Shown here piece after piece: positions 33,615-42,594 of a stretch of DNA of 64,000 nucleotides. A program made the translations under genes and the position numbers. The notes below the pieces were generated by a model that ran no database searches, was not told the DNA's origin, and saw only the letters and a program-made list of their open reading frames with translations. Origin of the DNA: Salinibacterium xinjiangense (GTDB lineage Bacteria; Actinomycetota; Actinomycetes; Actinomycetales; Microbacteriaceae); the NCBI RefSeq assembly GCF_014645015.1, contig NZ_BMLC01000003.1:245109-309108 (forward strand), read 5' to 3'. Every line of letters starts with the position of its first letter. Positions within the stretch are counted from its first letter, which is position 1.

Positions 33615-34733
33615 GTGGCCCGGCTCGGGATAAGACAGTTCAGCCAAACGAAAGCAGATGTCGCGCGGAGCGATACTCCTGCAGGCGAGTCGAGTGAGAG
33701 CGCCGCGGCGAATCCGGGCATGGCTGTGGCTGGCACCGCATCCACTGCATCCTCCGAAACCGTGTCCATCGACACCGCGCCCACCGGCAGCATCGACACC
33801 ACCAGGGGCGCGGCTCGATTCCGTACCATCGGAGCATCCGACCTTCGGGTGTATCCGATCGCGATGAGCGGTAACGTCTTCGGCTGGACGGGCGACGACG
33901 CGACGACGAACAGGATTCTCGATGCGTATGCCGCCCACGGCGGTAACTTCATCGACACCGCAGACTCGTACGCCGCGGGTCGAAGCGAGACGATGATCGG
34001 CAACTGGATGAAGTCGCGGCGTAACCGCTCCAGCATGATCGTGGCCACGAAGGTAGGCAAGAACGCTGAGAACCCGGGGCTGAGGGCTCGAGTGTTGACG
34101 AGAGCGGTCAATGCGTCTCTCGACAGGCTCGGCGTGCAGCACATCGATCTCCTATACCTGCACATCGACGATACAGAGGTCGACTTCGAAGAAACCCTTC
34201 TCGCCGTCGACGAGCTGATCCGCGCGGGGAAGGTGAGATTCTTTGGGGGATCCGACCACACCGGAAACCGGTTGATCGAAGCGAGAATTGCCTCGGCTAT
34301 GGTCGGCGTAGCGCCGATGGTCGCGCTGCAAAACCACTACAACCTCATGCACCGCAGCGAGTACGAAGGCGACCTGGCCCTGGTTGCGGCACAACAGAGG
34401 CTTGGCGTGATGCCGAGATTCGCACTGGCCAGCGGATTCCTTACGGGCAAGTACCGCCAGAAATCAGACTTGTCGACGAACCGGCGTGGGGCAGAGGTGG
34501 CAAGATATCTCAGCCGCCGTGGTCTCAGGATCCTGTCGACCCTCGATTCGGTGGCCAAAGCACACGACTCGAGCGTCGCATCGGTGGCTTTAGCATGGCT
34601 GCTGGTCAAGCCGAACGTCGTCGCGCCTGTGGTCTCAGCCTCACGTCCAGAGCAGGTCGATGATTTCGCGGCGGCGACGAGGCTGCAGCTGTCGCGGCAG
34701 CAGGTGAGTGAACTGGACAGGATGTCGAGCTAG
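33615..34733 (+). CDS. Aldo/keto reductase with disordered N-terminal extension
   Basis: A 372-residue protein. The barrel begins at about residue 75 (FRTIGASDLRVYPIAMSGNV) with Asp/Tyr in IDTADSYAAG, Lys in IVATKVGKN and the substrate-loop His in LLYLHIDD. The later signatures GKVRFFGGSDHTG and ASGFLTGKYR are intact. The first 70 residues are Ser/Ala/Thr-rich and unlike the family, so either the protein has an unusual tail or the true start is downstream, although no good alternative start is visible before the barrel. The second aldo/keto reductase here shares the FGWT opening. Confidence 0.83.
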   Translation: MARLGIRQFSQTKADVARSDTPAGESSESAAANPGMAVAGTASTASSETVSIDTAPTGSIDTTRGAARFRTIGASDLRVYPIAMSGNVFGWTGDDATTNRILDAYAAHGGNFIDTADSYAAGRSETMIGNWMKSRRNRSSMIVATKVGKNAENPGLRARVLTRAVNASLDRLGVQHIDLLYLHIDDTEVDFEETLLAVDELIRAGKVRFFGGSDHTGNRLIEARIASAMVGVAPMVALQNHYNLMHRSEYEGDLALVAAQQRLGVMPRFALASGFLTGKYRQKSDLSTNRRGAEVARYLSRRGLRILSTLDSVAKAHDSSVASVALAWLLVKPNVVAPVVSASRPEQVDDFAAATRLQLSRQQVSELDRMSS

Positions 34734-34766
34734 AGCCAGAGCGATCGCGCTCTGCGGCGTGCTTGC

Positions 34767-35378
34767 CTATGCGCTCTTTGACTCTGCAAGCACACGGTTC
34801 GCAATGCGGTGGAGGGCAGCGGATGCCGCGATCGAGTCACCGGCGTATCCGCCGGCGAACGCGCCATCCTTTGTCAGCAACAGTTCGTCGGCTGCGTCTC
34901 CCGGCACTGGATGACCCATCCCACGCAGCAGCTCGGCAAGGGTGTCGATGTGCCACTCGCGATGAGCGGTCACAATCTTCCGCACAGGATGGTCTGCCTG
35001 GGGGAACTCTGCGGCTGCGTTGATGAACGGGCAGCCGCGGAATCCTGGACTGTCGATCTCGGCGATGACCGACGCGATGAAGTCGCGCAGGGCACGTTCG
35101 GGGCTCGGTGCAGCAGCGATGAGGGCCTCCATCGCAGCACGCTCATGTGCGTGGCGATGGGTGATGTACTCAACGATCAGGTTGTCTTTGGCCCGGTAGT
35201 GCTTGTAGAAGGTGGCCTTCGTCACCGACGAAGCACTGATGATGCGGTCGACACCGACATTCCGGATGCCGTCCTCGTAGAAGAGCACGTTGACCGTCTC
35301 CAGGATGCGGTTTTTCGCCGGAGCGCGCTGTGCAGGTCGAACCAGATCAACAATGTTGATGGCGTCTAAAACCGTCAC
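34767..35378 (-). CDS. TetR-family transcriptional regulator
   Basis: A 203-residue repressor. The N-terminal helix-turn-helix is ILETVNVLFYEDGIRNVGVD with SASSVTKATFYKHYRAKDNL, the recognition helix. The C-terminal domain (about residues 80-200) has CPFINAAAEFPQADHPVRKI, common in a TetR group sensing small toxic molecules; its ligand is unknown. It starts at GTG with AAGGAG seven bases upstream. A 26-bp near-palindrome at 35515-35540 is the probable operator. Between the two lie three strong hairpins. Confidence 0.87.
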   Translation of the reverse strand: MTVLDAINIVDLVRPAQRAPAKNRILETVNVLFYEDGIRNVGVDRIISASSVTKATFYKHYRAKDNLIVEYITHRHAHERAAMEALIAAAPSPERALRDFIASVIAEIDSPGFRGCPFINAAAEFPQADHPVRKIVTAHREWHIDTLAELLRGMGHPVPGDAADELLLTKDGAFAGGYAGDSIAASAALHRIANRVLAESKSA

Positions 35379-35416
35379 AGCGCGACTCCTTAGTGAAATG
35401 ACCTTTCGGCCATGTC

Positions 35417-35494
35417 ATCGTCGCTACGGGCATAGCGACGATAATGCACGACCGCTGTCGGGGTAGCGGTCGTGCGCAGGCTTCGGGTGCCTGC
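35417..35494. repeat. Three consecutive perfect hairpins
   Basis: Stem 1 is ATCGTCGCTA/TAGCGACGAT (35417-35442). Stem 2 is GCACGACCGCT/AGCGGTCGTGC (35446-35475). Stem 3 is GCAGGC/GCCTGC (35476-35494). The loops all contain a CGGG core on the plus strand. They lie in the presumed TetR leader and upstream of the M16 peptidase gene. The role is unknown. Confidence 0.9.
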
Positions 35495-35514
35495 GATATA
35501 CCGTAGCAGAATGA

Positions 35515-35540
35515 GGACAGACAGACCAGTCTGTTTGTCC
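35515..35540. promoter_or_regulatory. Probable TetR operator
   Basis: A 26-bp near-perfect palindrome with half-sites GACAGACAGAC and GTCTGTTTGTC around CA. TetR-family operators are of this length and symmetry. A GTATAT-like -10 on the minus strand lies about 15 bases inside, so the site could block transcription of the tetR gene. Confidence 0.7.
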
Positions 35541-35623
35541 GCTTTTTATGGCCCCAATTGACGGGCCAACACGCAAAGCTGAGGTCAAGACAGATGTAGG
35601 GCCCCATGACGTAGGCTCGGACG

Positions 35624-36988
35624 GTGATTAACGGTGCTGTGTCTCTTCCGCTCGACCTTGCTCAACTTTCTTTCACCGCATCAGGCGAGGCACTCGTGCG
35701 TCGCACTGTGCTTCCCAGCGGCGTGCGGATCCTGAGCGAATCGGTACCGGGCTCACGCAGTTCCACCATCGGATACTGGGTGGCCGTCGGGTCACGAGAC
35801 GAGCTGCCGGAGACCTACGGTTCGACCCACTTCCTGGAACACCTGCTGTTCAAGGGAACTCCCACTCGCACCGCGCTCGATATCGCCGTCGCGTTCGATT
35901 CGGTCGGTGGCGAGCACAATGCGATGACGGCGAAGGAATACACCTGCTACTACGCCAAGGTGCAGGATCGCGACCTCGATATGGCCATCGACGTGCTGGC
36001 CGACATGTTCACATCGTCGGTGATCGACTCGCAGGAATTCGAGACCGAACGCGGCGTCATCCTCGAAGAGCTCGCCATGGCAGACGACGATCCGTCGGAC
36101 GTCGCGAGCGAGCGGTTCTTCGAGGCCGTACTGGGCGATCATCCCCTCGGACGGCCGATTGGCGGCAGTCCCGCGACGATCGGCGCCGTTTCGCGCGAGG
36201 CCGTGTGGAAGCATTACCGCGCAAACTACCGTGCGCAGGATTTGGTGATCACCGTTGCGGGCGCCGTCGATCACGACCAACTCGTCTCACGGGTCGTGAC
36301 TGCCCTCGAACGAGCGGACTGGGATCTCTCTGCGGAGGCCGCGCCGGTTCCACGGCGCACCTCCGCTCACGAGTTGATCGAGCGCGGTAGCCCGCTCGTG
36401 GTGGTCAAGCGACCGATCGAACAGGCCAACATCCTCCTCGGCGTCGCCGGGTTGGCTGCCGCCGACGAACGTCGCGCGACCCTCTCGGTGATGAACGCGA
36501 TCTTTGGCGGCGGGATGTCGAGTCGGCTTTTCCAGGAGATCCGGGAGAAGCGCGGACTGGCATATTCGGTCTACTCCTTCGCCCCGAGCTACTCGGACGC
36601 CGGGCTCTACGGCATTTATGCCGGATGCTCGCCCGCGAAGGCTCCCCAGGTCGCCGAGCTGATGGTCACGGAGTTCGAGCGCCTCGCTGAGGATGGGGTC
36701 ACCAGCGACGAGATGGGCCGCGCTATCGGCCAGTTGAGCGGGGCATCCGCTCTGGCCCTCGAAGATTCAGATACCCGGATGTCGCGACTGGGCCGCAGCG
36801 AGCTCACGCTCGGTGAATTCGTCGACCTGGACGAGTCGCTCAGGCGGCTGTCCCTGGTGACCGCTGGCGCCGTGCAGCAGCTCGCGGCAGAGCTGGCGGC
36901 GCGGCCCATGTCGGTTGCCGCGGTCGGCACGCTGGATGACGAGGCCCTATCGGGAGTTCGCGCCTTACAGTTCACCGCCAGCACGTAG
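35624..36988 (+). CDS. M16-family zinc metallopeptidase
   Basis: A 454-residue peptidase of the mitochondrial processing peptidase/PqqL type. The inverted zinc motif HxxEH is THFLEHLLFKG, and the third ligand Glu lies in ERGVILEELAMADDD about 75 residues later. The C-terminal half is the paired non-catalytic domain (GMSSRLFQEIREKRGLAYSV). It is a cytosolic protease of unknown substrate. In actinobacteria it typically sits next to pnp; here two genes intervene. It starts at GTG, and the next gene begins 17 bases after its stop. Confidence 0.92.
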   Translation: MINGAVSLPLDLAQLSFTASGEALVRRTVLPSGVRILSESVPGSRSSTIGYWVAVGSRDELPETYGSTHFLEHLLFKGTPTRTALDIAVAFDSVGGEHNAMTAKEYTCYYAKVQDRDLDMAIDVLADMFTSSVIDSQEFETERGVILEELAMADDDPSDVASERFFEAVLGDHPLGRPIGGSPATIGAVSREAVWKHYRANYRAQDLVITVAGAVDHDQLVSRVVTALERADWDLSAEAAPVPRRTSAHELIERGSPLVVVKRPIEQANILLGVAGLAAADERRATLSVMNAIFGGGMSSRLFQEIREKRGLAYSVYSFAPSYSDAGLYGIYAGCSPAKAPQVAELMVTEFERLAEDGVTSDEMGRAIGQLSGASALALEDSDTRMSRLGRSELTLGEFVDLDESLRRLSLVTAGAVQQLAAELAARPMSVAAVGTLDDEALSGVRALQFTAST

Positions 36989-37005
36989 GAAACCAGGTAT
37001 CACTC

Positions 37006-37608
37006 ATGGCCCATTACATCTACCTCGTTCGCCACGGCGAGCAGCAGGATGCCGAGCACGGATTGCCGGACGGTCCGCTTTCCGGCAAAGGCACTCGCCA
37101 GGCTCGAGCGATCGCCGAGCGACTCGGCGGTGTGCCCTTCACCCGCGCGTGGCACTCGCCTCTGCAACGCGCGGAGGAGACCGCGAAGATCATGACGGAG
37201 AGGATGCCGGCCCTCGAGTCCCAGCCGAGCGCACTGCTCATGGATTGCATCCCTTCCGGACCCACCAACGACATGCCGCACTCGTTCGAGTCGTTCTTCC
37301 GGTCCGTCACACCGGCAGAGATCGAGGCAGGCGAGGCCCAGATGTCAGACGCGGTTTCCGAGTTCCTGGCCCCGGCCCGCGACGACCAGCACGACCTGCT
37401 GATCACTCACAATTTCGTCATTGCCTGGTTCGTGCGTGAGGTCTTCGGTGCCCCAACCTGGCGCTGGCTCGGCATCAACCAGGCCAATTGCGGGCTGACG
37501 ATCATCCGGGTCCGAAGTGCGAAGCCGCCGGTTCTCGTCACGCACAACGATCTCGGTCACCTTCCGGTGGAACTCCGCACCGGCATGCCCGACCTGCAGT
37601 CCTTCTAG
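37006..37608 (+). CDS. Histidine phosphatase-family protein
   Basis: A 200-residue phosphatase of the phosphoglycerate mutase-like branch. LVRHGEQQDAEHGLPDGPLS is the RHG active site, WHSPLQRAEETAKIM is the second conserved segment, and ITHNFVIAWFVR holds the second catalytic histidine. The substrate is not predictable. It follows the M16 peptidase gene closely and its TAG overlaps the stop codon of the convergent acetyltransferase gene. Confidence 0.85.
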   Translation: MAHYIYLVRHGEQQDAEHGLPDGPLSGKGTRQARAIAERLGGVPFTRAWHSPLQRAEETAKIMTERMPALESQPSALLMDCIPSGPTNDMPHSFESFFRSVTPAEIEAGEAQMSDAVSEFLAPARDDQHDLLITHNFVIAWFVREVFGAPTWRWLGINQANCGLTIIRVRSAKPPVLVTHNDLGHLPVELRTGMPDLQSF

Positions 37609-38066
37609 GTCGACAACGACTTCGAGTACCAGTTTGTGGCATTGGGATTGTCGTTGTACGGCTCGATATCGGCGAACCCACTCGATCGGTAGAGGCCACC
37701 GGCGGCCGCGAGGCTCGAATTCGTGTCGAGCACAAGTTCGGTTGCGCCCAGCCCGATGGCCCGTCGTTCGAGCTCGACCAGCAGTGCCCGCCCGCGACCC
37801 TGGCCCTGGGCCAGCGGCTGAAGCCAGAGGTGCTTGACCTCGAATCGCCCCTGGCCCAGCGAGCGGATGCCCCCGCAACCGACCGGCGTGCCATCCCGTT
37901 CCACGACCAGGAACGCGCCGTGAGGTGGTGTGAAGTCGTCCGGCGCAGGGAAGGTGGTCACGTAGCCATCGGCCTGTGGGAAGCTGAGCACCCGGTACGC
38001 GAAGTATTCGGCGAGCAGGTTGTGTGCGGTGGCATCCGAAACCGCTGTGTCGACGAAGGTGTGCAT
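37605..38066 (-). CDS. GNAT-family N-acetyltransferase
   Basis: A 153-residue acetyl-CoA-dependent acetyltransferase. Motif A is VKHLWLQPLAQGQGRGRALL, with the Q/RxxGxG/A phosphate loop, preceded by GTPVGCGGIRSLGQGRFEV. FADIEPYNDNPNATNWYSKS is the C-terminal end seen in many small-molecule GNATs. The substrate is unknown. Its stop codon overlaps that of the convergent phosphatase gene. Confidence 0.85.
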   Translation of the reverse strand: MHTFVDTAVSDATAHNLLAEYFAYRVLSFPQADGYVTTFPAPDDFTPPHGAFLVVERDGTPVGCGGIRSLGQGRFEVKHLWLQPLAQGQGRGRALLVELERRAIGLGATELVLDTNSSLAAAGGLYRSSGFADIEPYNDNPNATNWYSKSLST

Positions 38067-38129
38067 GGTTTCGAGCGTAGAACCTTCCGTCGTCGATCGC
38101 CCTCTGGGCCAGCTTGGTAGATTGTGACG

Positions 38130-38897
38130 ATGACAACCACAGTCGCCGTCGTCGGCGCCACGGGCAAAATGGGCAGGCTCGCCACTCGCATCATCGAAGA
38201 GTCCGACGAATTCGAACTGGTAGCGACGATTGGGCGATCGGGTGACCTGAGCGAGATGCTCGGCGCGGATATCGTCATGGATGTGACGATCCCGGCCGTC
38301 TCACAGGGGGTCGTCGACTATGCCGTCGCCCATGGGATCAACGTGCTCGTGGGCACGTCCGGTTGGTCGAGCGAGCGTATCGCCGTGCTGGAGCGCACGG
38401 TCGCAGCAACGCCGGACCGTGGAGTGATCATCGTCCCGAATTTCTCCATCGGTTCGGTGCTGGCCACTTCTTTTGCGGCCATGGCCTCACGTTTCTTCGA
38501 CTCGATAGAGATCATCGAGGCCCACCATGCCTCCAAGATCGATTCGCCCTCGGGTACGGCCGTACGAACGGCCGAACTGATGGGAGCGGCTCGGGGGGAA
38601 CTCGGGCCGGTTGTCGCCCCGCACGTAGACCAGCGTGCACGCGGCCAGCAGGTGTCGAGCATCCCGATCCACAGCCTGAGAATGCAGGGGATCGTCGCAA
38701 AGCAGGAGGTGATCTTCGGTGGCAACGGCGAGGTGCTCACCATCAGCCACGACACCCTCGCCCCGAGCGCGTATGAGGCGGGGATACTGCTCGGCCTGCG
38801 TGCGGCTCGCGCAGCCCGGGGGGTTGTCGTCGGTCTCGATAAGCTCATCGACCTCGGGCTCGACTCCGGACGCGCCGCGCGCAGCACGAGCGTATGA
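38130..38897 (+). CDS. dapB: 4-hydroxy-tetrahydrodipicolinate reductase
   Basis: A 255-residue enzyme reducing hydroxy-tetrahydrodipicolinate with NAD(P)H, in the lysine and meso-diaminopimelate route. The Rossmann loop VAVVGATGKMGR is at the N-terminus; the catalytic segment is EAHHASKIDSPSGTA, with the histidine pair and lysine. Start ATG at 38130 gives MTTTVAV; a GTG two codons earlier is possible. Its TGA overlaps the ATG of the next membrane-protein gene. dapA and dapF are also in this window but not adjacent. Confidence 0.95.
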   Translation: MTTTVAVVGATGKMGRLATRIIEESDEFELVATIGRSGDLSEMLGADIVMDVTIPAVSQGVVDYAVAHGINVLVGTSGWSSERIAVLERTVAATPDRGVIIVPNFSIGSVLATSFAAMASRFFDSIEIIEAHHASKIDSPSGTAVRTAELMGAARGELGPVVAPHVDQRARGQQVSSIPIHSLRMQGIVAKQEVIFGGNGEVLTISHDTLAPSAYEAGILLGLRAARAARGVVVGLDKLIDLGLDSGRAARSTSV

Positions 38898-39340
38898 AGG
38901 CCCGCATCGCGACCATCGTGATGGCGGCGCTGCTGGTGCTCTACCTGGTCTTCGTCACCAACTACGCGATCCTGCTGATCACCTCTGTCCAGCCACTCGC
39001 GAAGGTGATGGGGTTCGCGTTGATCGTGCTCCCGTTTATCGGGGGATGGGTGTTGGTGGCTGACCTCCTGTTCGTGGTCAGGGGTGAGCGGCTCCTGGCG
39101 AAGCTCCGCAGTGAGGGCGGGCTGCCCGTTGACAACCTCCCGCGGCTGCCGAGTGGTCGGGCCGATCCGATTGCGGCAGACGCCGAATTTCCGGTTTACC
39201 AGGCCGAAGTCGAGGCAGCTCCCGAATCCTGGCGGGCGTGGCTACGGCTCGGGCTGGCCTATGACGCCAGTGGCGACCGCCGCAGGGCACGCTGGGCGAC
39301 CAGGCGAGCTATCTCACTCCACCGATCCGCCGACGCCTGA
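38894..39340 (+). CDS. Membrane protein with TPR-like tail, coupled to dapB
   Basis: A 148-residue protein with two N-terminal helices (TIVMAALLVLYLVFVTNYAI and KVMGFALIVLPFIGGWVLVA), a short cytosolic domain, and a C-terminal helical pair (ESWRAWLRLGLAYDASGDRR) resembling one TPR unit. No function can be assigned. The ATGA overlap with dapB indicates co-translation; similar small membrane genes follow dapB in relatives, as I recall. Confidence 0.7.
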   Translation: MKARIATIVMAALLVLYLVFVTNYAILLITSVQPLAKVMGFALIVLPFIGGWVLVADLLFVVRGERLLAKLRSEGGLPVDNLPRLPSGRADPIAADAEFPVYQAEVEAAPESWRAWLRLGLAYDASGDRRRARWATRRAISLHRSADA

Positions 39341-39360
39341 GCCCAGCCCAGCCCAGCCCA
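39341..39360. repeat. GCCCA pentamer repeat
   Basis: Four GCCCA units right after the stop of the dapB-linked membrane gene, in the short convergent gap. Confidence 0.8.
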
Positions 39361-39369
39361 GCCTGAGCC

Positions 39370-40260
39370 TCAGCTGAGCGAATCAACCAGCTCACGCAGC
39401 GCAACCTGAACCGTCTCGTGGCGGAACTCGAAACCATCATCGAGCAGCCTCTGCGGAACGACCTTCTCACTGTTCAGGAGCAGGTCGTTACCCGCATCGC
39501 CCAGCACGTCGAGGGCGAATTTCGGCACTGCCAACTTGTGCCAGCGGTGCATCGCGTCGGCGAGGCCGTCCGTAATCTCCCGTGATGTCGCCGGGGTCGG
39601 TCCGGCGAGGTTGACAACGCCATCGAGATCAGAGGTGAGCAGGTGCCGAATTGCGGCCGCCTCATCGTGCAGCGAGATCCAGGGCCAATTCTGTTCCCCG
39701 TTGCCGAAGGTAGTCGCCAGGCCCAGCCTGGTGAGGGGGATGAGCGGGGTGAACGCGCCGCCGTTGCCGACGACCACACCGGTGCGCAACATCACCACCC
39801 TGGTCGGCTTGGGGGTGAGCCTGGCCGCCTGCTCCCACGCCTCGACGACGTCACTCAGAAACCCCGCTCCCTTCGGCGATGATTCGGTAAGCGCTACACC
39901 CGGCTGGTCACCGAAATATCCGACGGCAGAGCCATTGAGAAAGATGGAGGGCGGGGTGGGTGAGCGCTCGATGGCCTCGGCGATGGTCTGCGTGCCGTTG
40001 ACGCGCGAGTAAAGGATCTGGCGTTTATAGCTCGCCGTCCAGGGGATCCGGCCCGTTGTCGCCCCGGCGAGGTTGATGACGGCATCGGCCGAGTCGATGG
40101 CTCGTGGATCTACTGTCAGCTCCGAGGGCATCCAGAGGTACTCTGTGCTCGATTCAGGAGCCGACCTTACGAGTCTGGTGATGGTGTGACCATCGACCTC
40201 GAGCTGTCGTACGAGTTCGGTCCCGATGAATCCGGATGCTCCGGCAATGAGTATTCGCAT
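39370..40260 (-). CDS. TIGR01777-family NAD(P)-dependent epimerase
   Basis: A 296-residue short-chain dehydrogenase-like protein of the YfcH/SulA-homologue group. MRILIAGASGFIGTELVRQL is the nucleotide loop, followed by SADAVINLAGATTGRIPWTA and YKRQILYSRVNGTQTIAEAI. The C-terminal domain ends RLLDDGFEFRHETVQVALRE, a family hallmark. Despite the old annotation as a cell-division inhibitor, its function is unknown. It lies next to the OsmC gene. Confidence 0.87.
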   Translation of the reverse strand: MRILIAGASGFIGTELVRQLEVDGHTITRLVRSAPESSTEYLWMPSELTVDPRAIDSADAVINLAGATTGRIPWTASYKRQILYSRVNGTQTIAEAIERSPTPPSIFLNGSAVGYFGDQPGVALTESSPKGAGFLSDVVEAWEQAARLTPKPTRVVMLRTGVVVGNGGAFTPLIPLTRLGLATTFGNGEQNWPWISLHDEAAAIRHLLTSDLDGVVNLAGPTPATSREITDGLADAMHRWHKLAVPKFALDVLGDAGNDLLLNSEKVVPQRLLDDGFEFRHETVQVALRELVDSLS

Positions 40261-40271
40261 GTCGGCGCCGC

Positions 40272-40697
40272 TCAGGCGAGGCTTGCTTCGAGGGTGATGG
40301 GGATGCCACTCAGGGCTCGTGACACTGGGCAGTTCTGTTTCACGTCTTCCGCCAGCTTCTGGAAGTCGGCATCGCTGATCCCCGCAACTTTCGCGCTGAC
40401 CAGGAGGTGGCTGCCCGTGATTCCCTGGGTCGGGTCGAATGTGACAGCCGCGGTGACCTGAAGGCTCTCAGCAGGCGTGCCGTTGCTCGCGAGGCCGTTG
40501 GTGAACGCCATCGAGAAGCACGCGGAGTGGGCCGCACCGAGCAGTTCTTCTGGATTGGTTTTACCTGACGCGCCAGCCGAACGGGCTGCCCAGCTGACGG
40601 GGAATTCGGCAACGTCGGATGAGTCGAGGGATGTCGTCCCCGTGCCGCTCATGAGGTCGCCAAACCACAGGGTGGTTGCTTCGCTTGTTACGGGCAT
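40272..40697 (-). CDS. OsmC/Ohr-family peroxide-related protein
   Basis: A 141-residue protein. TNPEELLGAAHSACFSMAFT carries the first redox cysteine, and DFQKLAEDVKQNCPVSRALS the second, the standard pair for thiol peroxidase activity against organic peroxides. Start 40697 (MPVTSEATTLWFGDLMSGTG) was chosen because AAAGG lies about eight bases before it. It is the last gene of a three-gene minus-strand group with DUF4395 and thioredoxin-like genes. Confidence 0.88.
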   Translation of the reverse strand: MPVTSEATTLWFGDLMSGTGTTSLDSSDVAEFPVSWAARSAGASGKTNPEELLGAAHSACFSMAFTNGLASNGTPAESLQVTAAVTFDPTQGITGSHLLVSAKVAGISDADFQKLAEDVKQNCPVSRALSGIPITLEASLA

Positions 40698-40735
40698 TGC
40701 TGAACCTTTCGTCACATCCAGACTATGCGCGCAGG

Positions 40736-41251
40736 TCAGGCGGCGGCACCCCTTGCGTTCCTGACCCTGAGAATCAGCACGTAGAACTGGCATCCGAGGC
40801 AGAACGCGAAGACGGAGTTCAGGAAGGCGGCGATGAAAGCCGCACTCGCTGCGATGACGAGGGCGAACGGCACTCCTGCCAGGTGCAGGATGATGCCGGC
40901 CAGGGTAATCACGAATCCGACGCCCTGCGCGAAGGTGGGCGCGGCGGCGTCTTCGAGTTCTCGAGGCGGGTCGAGCCGGGGCCTCACCAGGACACGGAAG
41001 AGAGCGCCGTAGGGGTGGCGTTGAACTCCCGCACCGGCTCCCCAGGCGAATAGGGCACTGATCGCGACGAACAGGATGAAGCCAGGGGTGGCAGCACGCT
41101 GCCCCAGGGTGCCCACTGACGGGGCGGCGAGGGACAGCGCGATCACGACCAGCAGAAGCACTGCAGTGATCCCGGCGCCGAATCGCGGGCTTCGCGGGTC
41201 GATCGACGTCGAACCTGTCCGGGATCGGAGCGTCGCGGGGCTCGTCGTCAT
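40736..41251 (-). CDS. DUF4395 membrane protein
   Basis: A 171-residue protein with four hydrophobic helices in two pairs ([58 protein letters not shown] and [20 protein letters not shown]). It ends [15 protein letters not shown]; the CxxC pair near the last helix is typical of DUF4395. Its start overlaps the thioredoxin-like stop by four bases, so the two are co-translated. A role passing electrons or sulfur across the membrane is inferred from this linkage. Confidence 0.82.
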   Translation of the reverse strand: MTTSPATLRSRTGSTSIDPRSPRFGAGITAVLLLVVIALSLAAPSVGTLGQRAATPGFILFVAISALFAWGAGAGVQRHPYGALFRVLVRPRLDPPRELEDAAAPTFAQGVGFVITLAGIILHLAGVPFALVIAASAAFIAAFLNSVFAFCLGCQFYVLILRVRNARGAAA

Positions 41252-41676
41252 GCTGTCACCAGGATGCCGTCGATCTCAGCTACGACAGCTTCGCGCTTCA
41301 GCGCGCCACCGATGCGTGCCCGAACCACCCCGTCCCGGTCCAGGATGAACGTGGTCGGGGTCTGCGCGATATGGAACTGCGACGCGAGCTCCGGTCGCTG
41401 GCTGAGGTCGATCTCGACGTGGTCAACTCCGTTCCGTTGACCGGCGATGGAACTGAGCACGACATGGGTCGCCCTGCAGGCAGCGCAGAGCGGGCTGGAG
41501 AATTGCAGGAGGGTGACGCCGGACGCCAAGAGATCTGCGCCGAGCACCTGTGCCGAGACGACAGTCTCGCTTGTGGAGTGACGGACCCGTCCCTGGGCCC
41601 TGCGCCATACGAGACCTGCAGCTGTGGCGACGGTGACGAGACCGATAAGGATCGCTGCGATCAGGAGAGGATTCAT
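41248..41676 (-). CDS. Membrane-anchored thioredoxin-like protein
   Basis: A 142-residue protein. One N-terminal helix ([20 protein letters not shown]) leads to a thioredoxin fold with active site [14 protein letters not shown] (CxxC, CAAC) and the cis-proline segment [17 protein letters not shown]. The domain probably faces outward. It is the first gene of a minus-strand trio with DUF4395 and OsmC, suggesting a thiol/peroxide stress function. It diverges from thyA. Confidence 0.83.
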   Translation of the reverse strand: MNPLLIAAILIGLVTVATAAGLVWRRAQGRVRHSTSETVVSAQVLGADLLASGVTLLQFSSPLCAACRATHVVLSSIAGQRNGVDHVEIDLSQRPELASQFHIAQTPTTFILDRDGVVRARIGGALKREAVVAEIDGILVTA

Positions 41677-41784
41677 AATGTCAACGCTAAGCCTGCGCTA
41701 TGTGCTGATCCTGAGTGTTGCCGACTGTTACGCGGTGGCAGCCGGTGCGGTGCACTGCCGGTGCGGCGCAGTACCATCGAGGCG

Positions 41785-42594
41785 ATGAACTCAACGATCG
41801 CTACCCCGTACGAAGACCTGCTGCGTGACACCCTCGCCACTGGCGTGCATAAAGGGGATCGCACCGGCACAGGCACCCGAAGCGTGTTCGGCCGCCAGCT
41901 TCGCTACAACCTCGCTGACGGGTTCCCACTCATCACCACCAAGCGCGTGCACTTCAAGTCGATCGCCTACGAGCTGTTGTGGTTCCTGCGTGGCGAGAGC
42001 AATGTGGGTTGGCTGCGCGAAAACGGGGTGACGATCTGGGACGAGTGGGCGGATGCTGCGGGCGAACTGGGCCCGGTCTATGGCGTGCAGTGGCGCTCCT
42101 GGCCCACCCCCAGCGGCGAGCAGATCGATCAGATCTCCGACGTGATCGAGGCGATCCGGTCGAATCCGGATTCCCGCAGGCTCATCGTTTCGGCGTGGAA
42201 TCCGGCCGACATCCCCGACATGGCCCTGGCGCCCTGTCACGCGCTGTTCCAGTTCTACGTCGCTGACGGCAAGCTGTCGTGCCAGTTGTACCAGCGCAGC
42301 GCCGACCTCTTTCTGGGCGTACCGTTCAACATCGCGAGCTACGCGCTGCTCACCCATCTCGTGGCAGCGCAGGTGGGGCTCGAGGTCGGCGATTTCGTGT
42401 GGACCGGCGGGGATTGTCACATCTACGACAATCATGTCGACCAGGTGACAGAGCAGCTCAGCCGTGATCCTTTCCCGCTGCCGACGCTGGAGATCACGAC
42501 CCAGCGCGACAGCATCTTCGACTACGAATTCGGTGATGTCGCCATCGACAACTATCAGCACCACCCGGCGATTCGCGGCGCTGTAGCGGTATGA
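41785..42594 (+). CDS. thyA: Thymidylate synthase (ThyA)
   Basis: A 269-residue enzyme making dTMP from dUMP with methylenetetrahydrofolate. [18 protein letters not shown] opens the fold, [12 protein letters not shown] carries the catalytic cysteine, and [20 protein letters not shown] binds d[18 protein letters not shown] is the C-terminal closure. The ATG at 41785 follows GAGGCG closely. Its TGA overlaps the dfrA ATG, so both are made together, which fits since ThyA consumes folate that DfrA must regenerate. Confidence 0.97.
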   Translation: MNSTIATPYEDLLRDTLATGVHKGDRTGTGTRSVFGRQLRYNLADGFPLITTKRVHFKSIAYELLWFLRGESNVGWLRENGVTIWDEWADAAGELGPVYGVQWRSWPTPSGEQIDQISDVIEAIRSNPDSRRLIVSAWNPADIPDMALAPCHALFQFYVADGKLSCQLYQRSADLFLGVPFNIASYALLTHLVAAQVGLEVGDFVWTGGDCHIYDNHVDQVTEQLSRDPFPLPTLEITTQRDSIFDYEFGDVAIDNYQHHPAIRGAVAV

